NCBI GenBank assembly: GCA_025997475.1
Contig: BNUQ01000008.1
Span: forward strand, 1-64,000
Source: Planctomycetales bacterium
GTDB lineage: Bacteria; Planctomycetota; SZUA-567
Length of the DNA: 64,000 nt
Reading direction: 5' to 3'
The position numbers and the translations under genes were made by a program. Positions 36,063 to 44,687 of this stretch are shown here, piece after piece. The first letter of the stretch is position 1. Each line of letters starts with the position of its first letter. The notes under the pieces are model-generated. The model did no database searches. It saw only the letters and a program-made list of their open reading frames with translations, and was not told the origin of the DNA.

Positions 36063-36165
36063 CGCCATTTTACCCGCCGTTAAAACGGCGGGCTATTGAG
36101 GTTCGCCGTGCTTCGCGCTTGGCAATCGGCGGCAATAAATTGCCGCCGAAAATCGCCCGTTGCCC
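36063..36165. repeat. Single copy of the 106-bp repeat family
   Basis: It begins ATTTTACCCGCCGTTAAAAC and contains GGCGGCAATAAATTGCCGCC, matching the array at 695-1013. It ends just before the radC start codon. Confidence 0.8.
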
Positions 36166-36173
36166 ACGACCAA

Positions 36174-37169
36174 ATGTTCGCCCCTCTCGCTCCCGCCCGC
36201 TTTTACGCGCTCGTCGCCGACTCGCTGAGCAATCATTGCGGCGAGGATTTTCTTGCCGCCGTCGTGCATCGCCCCGCGAACGACCGCGCGCGCTTCGCCG
36301 AAATTTCCCGCTTTCAGCAACGTTTCGCGGCGCGCGCCGGCGACGAGGACACCATTCGCGCCGCGCTCACGGCAATCGCCGCGGCGGCGCAACGGGACGC
36401 CGCGCAAATCACCGCCGTGTTGAATGCGTTTGCGGACAACGTGTGCGGCGCCGCGCCGGTTTGCCGGTCTTGCGAATTGCAAAAACACTGCGCTTTTCAC
36501 AACGCGCCGCGGCAAAACGTCAAGCCGCTAAATTTGAACGAGCGCTTGGCGCAACGGCTTGATTTGGCGGACGAAGAATTTTTGGCGCTCCTTCTCGGCG
36601 GCGACAAACCGCGGGAAAAGGACTGGGCGGCGGCGCGGCAACTCAAAGAACATTTCGGCGAATTGCGGGAAATTTTCACTGCCGGTTTTTACGAGTTCAG
36701 CCGTCTGCAAAAAATTTCCGCCGGCGCGGCGACGCGCTTGGCGGCGGTGTCGTCGTTGTTGCAAAAATTGGCGGCGGCGCGCGCCGTGTTGCGACCGCCG
36801 ATGCGCGCGGCGGCGGATTTTTATCATTTTTATCGCGACTTTTTCCGCGCGCAAAAAGAAGAAAATTTTCTCGTGGTTACGCTCAATCAAAAAAACGCCG
36901 TGTTGAGCGACGACTTGGTTATCAAAGGCGCGTTGACGCAATTTATGCTGACGCCGCGCGAGGTCTTCGCCCGCGCGATTCGCGACAACGCCGTCGCCGT
37001 GGCGTTTTTGCACAATCACCCCTCCGGCGACAGCGCGCCGTCCGCCGCCGACCGCGCCACCACGGCGACGCTCGCCGCCGCCGCGAAAATCCTACACCTG
37101 CGCGTGCTTGACCACCTCATTATCGGCGACGACAATTATTTCAGTTTCGCCGAACAAGGACTGTTGTGA
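36174..37169 (+). CDS. radC: RadC-family (JAB domain) protein with extra N-terminal Cys-cluster domain
   Basis: The product from ATG 36174 is 331 residues. The C-terminal ~115 residues are the RadC JAB domain with HNHPSGD and SAADRAT, the JAMM-type metal motif. The preceding ~80 residues (LADEEFLALLLGGDK onward) match the usual RadC helical part. The first ~120 residues are extra and end with C-x5-C-x2-C-x5-C (VCGAAPVCRSCELQKHC), close to the 4Fe-4S spacing of endonuclease III-type glycosylases. An upstream in-frame start would be inside a repeat and is rejected. No ribosome site is clear. The role of RadC proteins is still unsettled. Confidence 0.88.
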   Translation: MFAPLAPARFYALVADSLSNHCGEDFLAAVVHRPANDRARFAEISRFQQRFAARAGDEDTIRAALTAIAAAAQRDAAQITAVLNAFADNVCGAAPVCRSCELQKHCAFHNAPRQNVKPLNLNERLAQRLDLADEEFLALLLGGDKPREKDWAAARQLKEHFGELREIFTAGFYEFSRLQKISAGAATRLAAVSSLLQKLAAARAVLRPPMRAAADFYHFYRDFFRAQKEENFLVVTLNQKNAVLSDDLVIKGALTQFMLTPREVFARAIRDNAVAVAFLHNHPSGDSAPSAADRATTATLAAAAKILHLRVLDHLIIGDDNYFSFAEQGLL

Positions 37170-37264
37170 GCAATTCACAATTAACAATTTACAATTAACA
37201 ATTGTTGTCGAACAACTCTGTCCTCAAAATTGTTAATTGTGAATTGTTAATGGTTAATTGATTT
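37170..37264. repeat. 7-mer hairpin element (AATTAAC/AATTGTT type)
   Basis: The left arm of AACAATT units starts right after the radC TGA. The right arm repeats AATTGTT/AATTGTG/AATTGTT/AATGGTT. The centre is TTGTTGTCGAACAACTCTGTCC. Confidence 0.75.
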
Positions 37265-37269
37265 AAAAA

Positions 37270-37896
37270 ATGCCCAAAAAACGCTCTCCCGCCGCCGTCA
37301 AAAAATCGTCCCCCGTCGCCGACCGCGTGCGCTGGCAGGCGGGGACGATGGTGTATCCGGCGCCGGCGGCGCTGGTCAGTTGCGGCAATCGCGATACCGG
37401 CTTCAACCTCATCACCGTCGCCTGGACCGGCAACGTTTGTTCCGCGCCGGCGCAGTGTTACATTTCGGTGCGACCGGAGCGTTACAGTTATCGTTTAATC
37501 AAAGAGACCGGCGAGTTTGCCATTAACCTGACGACGGCGGCGCTGGTGCGCGCGGTCGATTGGTGCGGCGTGAAATCGGGGCGGGATTTCGATAAATTCA
37601 AGGAATGCAATTTGACGGCGCAACCGGCGTTTAGCATCGGCGCGCCCGTCGTCGCCGAGTCGCCGTTAGCGATTGAATGTCGCGTCAAACAGATTATTCC
37701 GCTCGGCGCGCACGATATGTTTCTCGCGGAGGTCGTCGCGCTGAACGCCGCCGGAAAATTGCTCGACCGCGAGCAGTCCTTCGATTTGGCGTCCGCGCAA
37801 CCGTTGGTGTATTTGCACGGCAAGTATTACGCGCTCGGGCGACCGGTCGGCTATTTCGGCTTCTCGGTCGCCAAAAAGAAGAGAGTTAAGAGTTGA
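37270..37896 (+). CDS. Flavin reductase-like protein (flavoredoxin type)
   Basis: The 208-residue protein (start MPKKRSPAAVKKSSPVADRV) has a basic N-terminal tail, then a flavin-reductase fold: TGFNLITVAWTGNVCSAPAQ, YISVRPERYSYRLI, EFAINLTTAALVRAVDWCGV. It probably binds FMN and transfers electrons from NAD(P)H or a partner. It has normal family length. The last three residues (VKS) and the stop come from the start of a 7-mer array. No ribosome site is visible. Confidence 0.85.
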   Translation: MPKKRSPAAVKKSSPVADRVRWQAGTMVYPAPAALVSCGNRDTGFNLITVAWTGNVCSAPAQCYISVRPERYSYRLIKETGEFAINLTTAALVRAVDWCGVKSGRDFDKFKECNLTAQPAFSIGAPVVAESPLAIECRVKQIIPLGAHDMFLAEVVALNAAGKLLDREQSFDLASAQPLVYLHGKYYALGRPVGYFGFSVAKKKRVKS

Positions 37897-37990
37897 GAGT
37901 TTAGAGTTGAGCAAAGGTTGCGCTTCGCGCATGATTAAAATGACTCCACCGCTAAACTCTCAACTTTCAACTTTCAACTTTCAACTCTGA
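37883..37990. repeat. 7-mer hairpin element (AGAGTTG type) between convergent genes
   Basis: The left arm (AAGAGTT/GAGAGTT/TAGAGTT) supplies the end of the flavin reductase gene. The core is GGTTGCGCTTCGCGC and ACTCCACCGC. The right arm (CAACTTT units) supplies, on the minus strand, the ELKVES end of ricT. Confidence 0.85.
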
Positions 37991-38737
37991 ACTCTCTCCG
38001 CCGCTCGCGGTTTGATAGGCGTCGTCTTCAAAGCGCAGGCAACACATCAGGCGTCCGCAATGTCCGCTGATTTTATTCGGGTCTAACGTGGCTTTTTGCG
38101 TTTTCGCCATTCGCATCGTTACCGGTTCTAAGTCGCGCAAAAAGACGCGACAACAAAGTTCGCGCCCGCACCGTTCATAGTCGGACAACATTCGCGCCTC
38201 GTCGCGCACGCCGATTTGTTTCAATTCGATGCGCGTGCGAAAGCGCCGCGCCAAGTCCTTCACCAATTCGCGGAAGTCCACGCGCCCGTCGGCGACAAAA
38301 TAGAAAATGATTTTTTCGCCGCTCAACAAATGTTCGGTCGCCACGACTTTCATCGGCAGACCGCGCTCCGCGACGGCTTCGCGGCATTGATTTTTCTCGT
38401 CCGCCTCGCGCCCGGCGAGATGCGCCAGCATATTCCGGTCGCTTTCGGAGAAGCGGCGCGTAACGTAGCCGCAGAGTTGGTCGTCGGGGGCGAGCGGCGC
38501 GGGCGCGGTTAAAACTTCGCCGTGGTCGCCGCCGCGCGGACTTTTGGTAACGACGAGGTCGCCGCGCTGTAAATCGGCGAGGTCGGTGGCGAAAAGTTCC
38601 TGATTGCCGGTGTAGCCGTAGCGCACGGTCGCTTTCAATTTCAGCGCCGGCGGAATGTCGGGAATCGTCAGCAACGGGCGGCGCGCGGTCTTGCACGCTT
38701 TGTCGCAGTTGCCGCAGTTGGCGGGGGCGTCGGGCAT
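37967..38737 (-). CDS. ricT: PSP1-domain protein RicT (YaaT)
   Basis: The 256-residue protein starts MPDAPANCGNCDKACKTARR. The PSP1 domain shows RYGYTGNQELFATDL, LVVTKSPRGGDHGEV and the C-terminal Cys-rich signature GRELCCRVFLRDLEPV followed by GHCGRLMCCLRFE. In Bacillus the homologue is part of the Y-complex that binds iron-sulfur and influences RNA processing. An extra Cys cluster (C-x2-C-x3-C) lies at the N-terminus. AAGGA precedes the ATG. The C-terminal residues SSELKVES are encoded by a 7-mer array, so the native tail was probably replaced. Confidence 0.93.
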   Translation of the reverse strand: MPDAPANCGNCDKACKTARRPLLTIPDIPPALKLKATVRYGYTGNQELFATDLADLQRGDLVVTKSPRGGDHGEVLTAPAPLAPDDQLCGYVTRRFSESDRNMLAHLAGREADEKNQCREAVAERGLPMKVVATEHLLSGEKIIFYFVADGRVDFRELVKDLARRFRTRIELKQIGVRDEARMLSDYERCGRELCCRVFLRDLEPVTMRMAKTQKATLDPNKISGHCGRLMCCLRFEDDAYQTASGGESSELKVES

Positions 38738-39038
38738 AGAAAGTCCTTTTTTAGCGGCGATGAACTAACGGCGAAAATGAAACGTGCCAACTATAAACTA
38801 ACCGCCGCCGACTGCCAACCGCTTATCGGGCGAATTTTTGCCCCGCCGCGCCGCGGCGTAAAAGGGCTTTGAGGGAGTTAAGAATTTTAAGCGGTTTCCT
38901 AAAGACCTTCCGCGCCGCCGCGTTTTCCCGCTTGTCATTCTACCTCTCCGATGAAAATTGCCGGGCAAATTATTGCGTCCTCTCCCTCCGTAAATTTAAT
39001 CCGCAAAACGTTTTCTCTCCCCCGAAAAGGAGCCGGTT
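38738..39038. other. Divergent promoter region between ricT and the chemoreceptor
   Basis: About 300 bases contain no gene. It should hold both promoters. I saw no clear sigma-28 or sigma-54 box. A tract AAGAATTTTAAGCGG (38880) belongs to the TTAAG-type 7-mer family. Confidence 0.4.
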
Positions 39039-41000
39039 ATGTCGATGTCCAAAAAGATTTTTTCCGCCATCATTTTGTTGGCGGTCGTCGCCGCCGCGAT
39101 TGCCGGCATTGCGCTGTATAGCATTTCCGAGTTGTCGGACAGCACGAATCGACTCGGCTTATTGACCTATCGCACCGCCGCGCTGGGGGCGCTCGATTCC
39201 ACCTTGCTTGCCCGCCGCGCCGAAATTATCGACATCGTCCGTGAAACCGACGAGGCGACGATTGAAGCGAAAATTAACGGCGCGTTAAAAAATACGGAAA
39301 CGCGCGCCGCCGAAGACGTCGCCTTATACGAAGCGAATATCCCCGACGACGCCTCGGACCAACTCCGCGGCTATATGCCGGAATTTCAGAAACTCTGGTC
39401 AAAGTATGTCGAACTCACCAAGCACGTGGCGGACTTGTCGTTGCAAAACACCAACGAGAAAGCCGCCAAGTTGTTTGCGGGTTTGTGGGATAGGTTGACG
39501 CAAGTTGACGGCACGATGGAAGAAATCGCGCAGTCGTTGTCCGGCAAAGACGAAGACGCGGTTGACGATTTGCGCCGCGCCCGCGCCCGGATATTGCAAC
39601 TGCGCCTCACGGTGAACCGGTATATTCCCGAATTGGATTTAGCCGCCTCCGACCGCTATCGGGAAACCGTGCTGAAAGAAGACGCCGCGATTATCGCCTC
39701 GTTAAACACGGTCGTCGGACGAATTCGCGGCGACCTTCCCGCCATCGCGCAAAACCTTGACGCGGTTCGCAAGACGTTGGAAGAAACGCTTTCCGCCACC
39801 CTCAAACAAGTCGTCGCGCTGGTTGACCAAGACACCAACGTCAAAGCGACGCGGTTGATGAACGGCGACGCGGCGCAAGCGCGTGAAGCGGTGAGCAAAT
39901 TCGTGGAGGAGGTTACCGGCGTCGCGAAGCAGTCGATGGAAGCGACCGTCGGCGACGCGAATAAACTCGGAGCGCGGGTGCGCGTGGTAACGCTCGCGGT
40001 CAGCATCGTCGGTATTTTGCTCGGCGTGCTCATCGCGTATCTCGTCGTCGCGGGCGTGGTCAAACGCCTCAACGCGATTATTCAAGGATTGGGCGACAGC
40101 GCGACGCAAGTTGACGCGGCGTCGAATCAAATCAGTAGCGCCTCGCAGTCGCTCGCCGAAGGCGCGTCGGAGCAGGCGTCGTCGCTCGAAGAAACGTCGG
40201 CGTCGATTGAAGAAACGACTTCGATGACCAAGCAAAACGCCGATAACGCGAACAAAACCAACGCGACCAATCAACAGACGAATAAGTTGATAGAGAGCGG
40301 CGCGAAAGACGTTATCGATATGACGACGGCGATGAACGAAATCAACGATTCGGCGGAGAAAATCAGCAAAATCATCAAGACGATTGAGGACATCGCGTTT
40401 CAGACGAATCTGCTCGCGCTCAACGCGGCGGTCGAAGCGGCGCGCGCCGGCGAAGCGGGCAAGGGTTTTGCGGTGGTGTCGGAAGAGGTGCGGAACTTGG
40501 CGGGACGCTCGGCGCAGGCGGCGCGGGACACGACGGAACTTATCGAAGGCACGGTGGCGCGGGTGAAACACGGGACGGAAATCGCGAACTTGCTTGAAAA
40601 GAGTTTCAAGCAAATCGAGGACGGGTCGCAACAGGTCAGCGAGTTGATTGCGCAAATCACGAACGCGAGCAACGAGCAGGCGACGGGAATGGAGCAAATC
40701 AACAGCGCGGTTTCGCAAATGGACCAGGTTACGCAACAAAACGCGGCGAGCGCCGAGGAAACGGCGAGCGCGTCGGAAGAACTCTCGGCGCAAGCGGCGA
40801 CGTTGAACGATATGGTGCGTGAATTGGTGCGGTTGGTAACCGGCGGCGATGGCGGCGGCGTTTCGCGTCCCGCGCCCGCTCCGCGCAAACCGCAACCGAA
40901 GCCGCTCGCGAAACCCGCGCCGAAAAAACCGGCGACGAAAGCGCTCCCCGCGCCGAAGGACGGCAATAAAGTCATTCCGTTGGACGGGGATGATTTTTAA
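39039..41000 (+). CDS. Methyl-accepting chemotaxis protein
   Basis: The 653-residue receptor (start [20 protein letters not shown]) has a first membrane helix at 7-27, a periplasmic helical sensor domain to about 315 (four-helix-bundle type), a second membrane helix near 318-338 and a cytoplasmic coiled coil. No obvious HAMP domain follows the second helix. The signalling tip reads [20 protein letters not shown]. Potential methylation helices flank it. The tail is Pro/Lys-rich ([20 protein letters not shown]). AAGGAG precedes the ATG. No che genes are near. A fragment of a near-identical tip lies at 15905-16128. Confidence 0.95.
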   Translation: MSMSKKIFSAIILLAVVAAAIAGIALYSISELSDSTNRLGLLTYRTAALGALDSTLLARRAEIIDIVRETDEATIEAKINGALKNTETRAAEDVALYEANIPDDASDQLRGYMPEFQKLWSKYVELTKHVADLSLQNTNEKAAKLFAGLWDRLTQVDGTMEEIAQSLSGKDEDAVDDLRRARARILQLRLTVNRYIPELDLAASDRYRETVLKEDAAIIASLNTVVGRIRGDLPAIAQNLDAVRKTLEETLSATLKQVVALVDQDTNVKATRLMNGDAAQAREAVSKFVEEVTGVAKQSMEATVGDANKLGARVRVVTLAVSIVGILLGVLIAYLVVAGVVKRLNAIIQGLGDSATQVDAASNQISSASQSLAEGASEQASSLEETSASIEETTSMTKQNADNANKTNATNQQTNKLIESGAKDVIDMTTAMNEINDSAEKISKIIKTIEDIAFQTNLLALNAAVEAARAGEAGKGFAVVSEEVRNLAGRSAQAARDTTELIEGTVARVKHGTEIANLLEKSFKQIEDGSQQVSELIAQITNASNEQATGMEQINSAVSQMDQVTQQNAASAEETASASEELSAQAATLNDMVRELVRLVTGGDGGGVSRPAPAPRKPQPKPLAKPAPKKPATKALPAPKDGNKVIPLDGDDF

Positions 41001-41025
41001 GAAAAGGTGAGAGGGAAAAGGGAAA

Positions 41026-41077
41026 AGATTTTTAAGGGGTTTAAGAATCTTAAGATTCTTAAACCCCTTAAAAATCT
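41026..41077. terminator. Perfect 52-bp palindrome between convergent genes
   Basis: The sequence is symmetric about CTTAAG at its centre, with 23-base arms starting AGATTTTTAAGGGGTTTAAG. It lies between the converging chemoreceptor and epimerase genes and may end transcription on both strands. It can also be read as seven-base TTTAAGG/GGTTTAA-type units. Confidence 0.55.
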
Positions 41078-41100
41078 TAAACCAAACCTTATCTCTTCTT

Positions 41101-42030
41101 TCACGCAAACGCTTTGATGGTCAGTTCCAATCCTGCGGCGAACGGCACCGTCGGTTGGTAGCCGAGTAATTTTTCCGCTTTGCGGATGTCAGCGAGCGAA
41201 TGTTTAACGTCGCCCGTTCGTTCCGGCGCGTAGCGCGGCGCGATATTTTTCCCGAGCGCGCGATTGATTTTTTCGACCAATTGATTGAGCGAAATTTCGT
41301 CGCCGACGGCGATGTTGATAACCTCGCCGTCGGCGCTCGGCGGCGCGGCGCAGGCGAGCAGATTGGCGGCGACGTTGTTGGCGACGTAGGTGAAGTCCCG
41401 CGAAGTCGCGCCGTCGCCGAAAATGACCGGCGCTTCGCCCCGCATAATCGCCCGAATAAACAGCGGAATCACCGCCGCGTAGGTTGATTGCGGGTCTTGG
41501 CGCGGTCCGAAGACGTTGAAATAGCGCAGGCAAATAGTCGGCAGACCGTAAATCGCCGTGAAATTTTGGCAGTAATACTCGCCGGTCAATTTTTGAATTG
41601 CGTAAGGCGATTTCGGCGCGGGCGGCATCGTTTCGACTTTCGGCATTATCGGCGAGTCGCCGTAAGCCGACGACGACGCGGCGTAAATCAACCGTTTGAT
41701 TTTGGCGTCGCGGGCGGCGACCAACAAGTTGAGCGTGCCGGTGATGTTGGCGGCGTTGGTCATCTGCGGGTCGTCCACCGAGCGCGGCACCGACGGAATC
41801 GCGGCTTGATGCAACACATAATCCATTCCCGCGACCGCGGCGCGGCAAGCGTCGATATCCGTCAAATCGGTTTGATGAAATTCAATCCGGTCAAGCATTC
41901 CGTCGAGATTGCTCAATCTGCCGGTCGCGAGATTGTCGAGCACACGCACGCGGTCGCCGTTCGCCAGCAACGCCGCGACGATATTCGACCCGATAAAACC
42001 GGCGCCGCCGGTAACTAAAAATTTCGCCAT
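41101..42030 (-). CDS. NAD-dependent sugar-nucleotide epimerase/dehydratase (extended SDR)
   Basis: The 309-residue protein (start MAKFLVTGGAGFIGSNIVAA) has TGGAGFIGS for NAD(H) binding, YAASSSAYGD, and the catalytic YAIQK. RYFNVFGPRQDP and GDGATSRDFTYVANN are typical of UDP-GlcNAc or UDP-glucose 4-epimerases (WbpP/GalE group). The product is likely used for surface polysaccharide. GGGAAA precedes the ATG. The exact substrate cannot be told. Confidence 0.9.
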   Translation of the reverse strand: MAKFLVTGGAGFIGSNIVAALLANGDRVRVLDNLATGRLSNLDGMLDRIEFHQTDLTDIDACRAAVAGMDYVLHQAAIPSVPRSVDDPQMTNAANITGTLNLLVAARDAKIKRLIYAASSSAYGDSPIMPKVETMPPAPKSPYAIQKLTGEYYCQNFTAIYGLPTICLRYFNVFGPRQDPQSTYAAVIPLFIRAIMRGEAPVIFGDGATSRDFTYVANNVAANLLACAAPPSADGEVINIAVGDEISLNQLVEKINRALGKNIAPRYAPERTGDVKHSLADIRKAEKLLGYQPTVPFAAGLELTIKAFA

Positions 42031-42102
42031 TATTTTCCCTTTCCCGTCAATTAGAGTTGTTCGGCAACAAATTCAGAAATCCGCACCGCTCTTAATCGCC
42101 CC

Positions 42103-42125
42103 GCGCTAAAGCGTGGGGCGATTAA
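42103..42125. repeat. Palindrome CCCCGCGCTAAAGCGTGGGG at the end of the MnmE-like gene
   Basis: The same palindrome family (CCCCACGCTAAAGCGTGGGG) occurs at 21352. Here it encodes, on the minus strand, the last residues (RPTL) and the TAG stop of the GTPase gene. Confidence 0.7.
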
Positions 42126-43050
42126 CCGCCGCCCCGTGGATTTTGTTGACTTGCATAATTCGTAATTGCTCTTCAATCGTTTCGCGCAATTCCTCAATGC
42201 CGGTCGCGGCGCGGCAGGAAATCGCCACGCGCGGCGCGGACGGGAAAAAAGTCAAAGGGGGCGGCGGCGCGAGGTCGCTTTTATTTTGCGCGATAATCAG
42301 CGGCGCGGTCGGCGGCAAATTTTCGCCGATAATTTGCGCGGCGCGCGCGTCGGCGGCACGGTCGGCGGCGGCGACAAAAAGCACTAAATCGGCGGCGCGC
42401 AATTCGTTTTGCCCCCGTGCAAACGCTTCCGCGTCAACGGCGCTTGCCGCCGCGCCGTCCCAACCGGCGGTGTCGAACAGTTCGCAGGAAAAGCCGCCGA
42501 AGACGGTTTCGTGCCGCAACGGGTCGCGGGTCGCGCGCGCCTCCGCCGACACTAACGCGAAATCGCCGCCCGCCAGTTCGTTGAACAGCGAACTCTTGCC
42601 GCTGTTGGTCGCGCCGGCGATGACGACGCGGCGGACGCGTAAAAAATCGCGCAAGCGGGGCGTCGCCGCCGAGTCGTCCGCGGCGCAAGCGGCGGCGACG
42701 GCGTTGACCTGCGCGGGCGTCCGGCATTGCGCGAGCAATTCGCCCCACGCGCCGAAAAAATTCCCGTCCGTTTTTTCTTCGTAACCGGCGGCGCGCAACG
42801 TCTGCAACAACGCCAACGCCGCCGCGCTGCCGCCGTGTCCGGTCAATAAAAATTCTTCGCTCTCGCCGGTTTTGCCGATTAAGACCTCATCGACAATAAC
42901 GCCGGCGCGGTCGCGCAACCAGTGATGGCGAAGCTCGCCCGCCGTCAGCGTCCGTAAAATTTCCGGCGCGTCCGGCGGCAAGCCCGTCAGCGACAAAACG
43001 GAAATGCCGCCGCCGCCCAATGCCGTCGCTAAGGTTACGTGGTTTGCCAT
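42106..43050 (-). CDS. Short MnmE/TrmE-like GTPase
   Basis: The 314-residue protein (start MANHVTLATALGGGGISVLS) begins like MnmE (GGGGISVLSLTG, then VIVDEVLIGKTG and LTGHGG). It has a GTPase core: GATNSGKSS (G1), LFDTAGWDG (G3), NKSDL (G4), AISCRAATG (G5). MnmE proteins are about 450 residues and end with a Cys-x-Gly-Lys motif needed for tRNA U34 modification. Here the helical domain is strongly reduced and that motif is absent. It could be a diverged paralogue with another role. There is no ribosome site, and the end is encoded by a palindromic repeat. Confidence 0.8.
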   Translation of the reverse strand: MANHVTLATALGGGGISVLSLTGLPPDAPEILRTLTAGELRHHWLRDRAGVIVDEVLIGKTGESEEFLLTGHGGSAAALALLQTLRAAGYEEKTDGNFFGAWGELLAQCRTPAQVNAVAAACAADDSAATPRLRDFLRVRRVVIAGATNSGKSSLFNELAGGDFALVSAEARATRDPLRHETVFGGFSCELFDTAGWDGAAASAVDAEAFARGQNELRAADLVLFVAAADRAADARAAQIIGENLPPTAPLIIAQNKSDLAPPPPLTFFPSAPRVAISCRAATGIEELRETIEEQLRIMQVNKIHGAAVNRPTL

Positions 43051-43052
43051 TA

Positions 43053-43160
43053 CCGAAGACCAATGAACAATGAATAATTAACCGTTGCGGAATAAGTTTT
43101 TTGAATGCGGAGCGAAGCGACATCCGCCATTGTTAATTGTCAATTGTCAATTGTTAATTT
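43053..43160. repeat. 7-mer hairpin element (AATGAAC/AATTGTC type)
   Basis: Left units CAATGAA/CAATGAA/TAATTAA face right units AATTGTC/AATTGTC/AATTGTT. The core is GCGGAGCGAAGCGACATCCGCC. The right arm encodes, on the minus strand, the EEINN end of the next gene. Confidence 0.8.
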
Positions 43161-44499
43161 CTTCTTCCCCGTCCAACTCCCCATACGCTTCGAGTTTGCG
43201 GTAGAGGGTTTTGATGCCGATGTTCAGCGATTTCGCGGCTTTCGATTTATTGCCGCCGGCGCGGGCGAGTTCGCTTAATAAATAACGTTTTTCCACTTCG
43301 TCCAACGTCAAGCCGGCGGGCAAGTCGCCGTCGATTTTTAACGCCCCGCTCCCGCTCCCGCCGATTTCCGGCGGCAGAAATTTCACGCCGACCGGGGTCG
43401 CGGTGGCGCGGACGAACGTCCCTTCCAACGTGTTCTCCAATTCGCGCACATTGCCGCGCCACGGACACGCCGTCAGCCGCGCCAACAATTCTTTCGACCA
43501 TTCTTTGTTCAGTCCGTAACGGGCGTTGAATTTTTGCAAAAAGTGTAGCGCCAGCAATTCGATGTCGCCCGGGCGCTCGCGCAACGGCGGGATTTTGATG
43601 GGCAGAACGTTGATGCGATAAAATAAATCTTCGCGGAATTTGCCGTCGGCGACGAGTTGCCGCAAGTCGCGATTCGTCGCGCATAAGAGGCGAATATCGA
43701 CCGGCAACGTTTCGCTACTGCCGACGCGCTCCAACTCGCGCTCTTGCAGGACGCGCAATAATTTGACCTGCATATCGAGCGGCATTTCGCCGATTTCGTC
43801 GAGGAAGAGCGTGCCGCCGTCCGCCATTTCAAAGCGCCCTTTGCGCTGGCGAATGGCGCCGGAAAACGCGCCTTTTTCGTGTCCGAAAAGTTCGCTTTCG
43901 ACGAGTTCCCGCGACAGCGCCGCGACGTTGACTTTGATAAACGGCTTGCCCGCGCGCGGCGATTGCGCTTGGAGCGCGTTGGCGACGAGTTCTTTACCGG
44001 TGCCGCTTTCGCCCTCAATCAACACGGTTACGTCGCTATACGCGACTTGTTTGACGAGTTCTTTGACGGCGACGACGGCGGGCGATTGTCCGACGAGCGC
44101 GTCGAGCGCCGCGCCGCGTTCGACTTTTTGTTCGAGCTCGCCTAAACGCAGGGCGTTGCGGACGGTTACGCGAAGTTTGTTCAGGTCAACCGGTTTGGTC
44201 AGATAGTCGAAAGCGCCGAGGCGCGTGGCTTCGACGGCGTTGCTGATGGAGCCGTGTCCGGTAATCATCACGACCGGCGTGGTCGGCGAATTTTTTTGAC
44301 TCTGGGCAAGAATTTCCATACCGGAGCCGTCCGGCAACATCAAGTCGGTCAGCACCAAATCGAAATCGCGCTCCGCCAATTTCGCCAAGGCGTGCGTCTG
44401 ATTTTCGGCGGCGACGATGCTGTGTCCGGCGTCGGTGAGAACTTCGGTCAGCGTTTCGCGAATGGCGGCGTGGTCGTCAATGAGCAAAATCGTGCGCAT
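43147..44499 (-). CDS. NtrC-family sigma-54 response regulator
   Basis: The 450-residue protein (start [20 protein letters not shown]) has a receiver domain with phospho-acceptor Asp52 in [11 protein letters not shown]. The AAA+ sigma-54 activator domain has GESGTGKE (Walker A), GAFSGA in the loop that is usually GAFTGA, and [12 protein letters not shown] Fis-type helix-turn-helix ends it ([20 protein letters not shown]). It activates sigma-54 promoters in response to a sensor kinase; no kinase is adjacent. Thr-to-Ser in the GAFTGA loop is a known tolerated variant but noteworthy. The final residues EEINN come from a 7-mer array. Confidence 0.95.
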   Translation of the reverse strand: MRTILLIDDHAAIRETLTEVLTDAGHSIVAAENQTHALAKLAERDFDLVLTDLMLPDGSGMEILAQSQKNSPTTPVVMITGHGSISNAVEATRLGAFDYLTKPVDLNKLRVTVRNALRLGELEQKVERGAALDALVGQSPAVVAVKELVKQVAYSDVTVLIEGESGTGKELVANALQAQSPRAGKPFIKVNVAALSRELVESELFGHEKGAFSGAIRQRKGRFEMADGGTLFLDEIGEMPLDMQVKLLRVLQERELERVGSSETLPVDIRLLCATNRDLRQLVADGKFREDLFYRINVLPIKIPPLRERPGDIELLALHFLQKFNARYGLNKEWSKELLARLTACPWRGNVRELENTLEGTFVRATATPVGVKFLPPEIGGSGSGALKIDGDLPAGLTLDEVEKRYLLSELARAGGNKSKAAKSLNIGIKTLYRKLEAYGELDGEEEINN

Positions 44500-44564
44500 C
44501 GGTTAATCCTCTTTGGTAAAAACGGCGGGCAGTATAATGAGCGGCGGGGAAAATTAAAAAGAGC

Positions 44565-44672
44565 AATTAACAATTTACAATTAACAATTCGCAATTGAGG
44601 AGTTAATTATCAAAAATACGCGGAGCGATTTTTAATCGTCAAACTCCTCAATTGTTAATTGTGAATTGTCGC
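44565..44672. repeat. 7-mer hairpin element (AATTAAC/AATTGTT type)
   Basis: Left units CAATTAA/CAATTTA/CAATTAA/CAATTCG face right units CAATTGT/TAATTGT/GAATTGT, with the core GAGGAGTTAATTATC and GCGGAGCGATTTTTAATCGTCAAACTCCTC. It lies between the divergent NtrC-type and TonB-like genes. Confidence 0.8.
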
Positions 44673-44687
44673 GAAGCGACTAAACCG

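Noticed and set aside
39702-41108. Long minus-strand open frame (468 codons) across the chemoreceptor gene
   Set aside because: It is Arg-rich, lacks any domain or ribosome site, and is antisense to a well-defined receptor; it results from G+C-rich codon bias.
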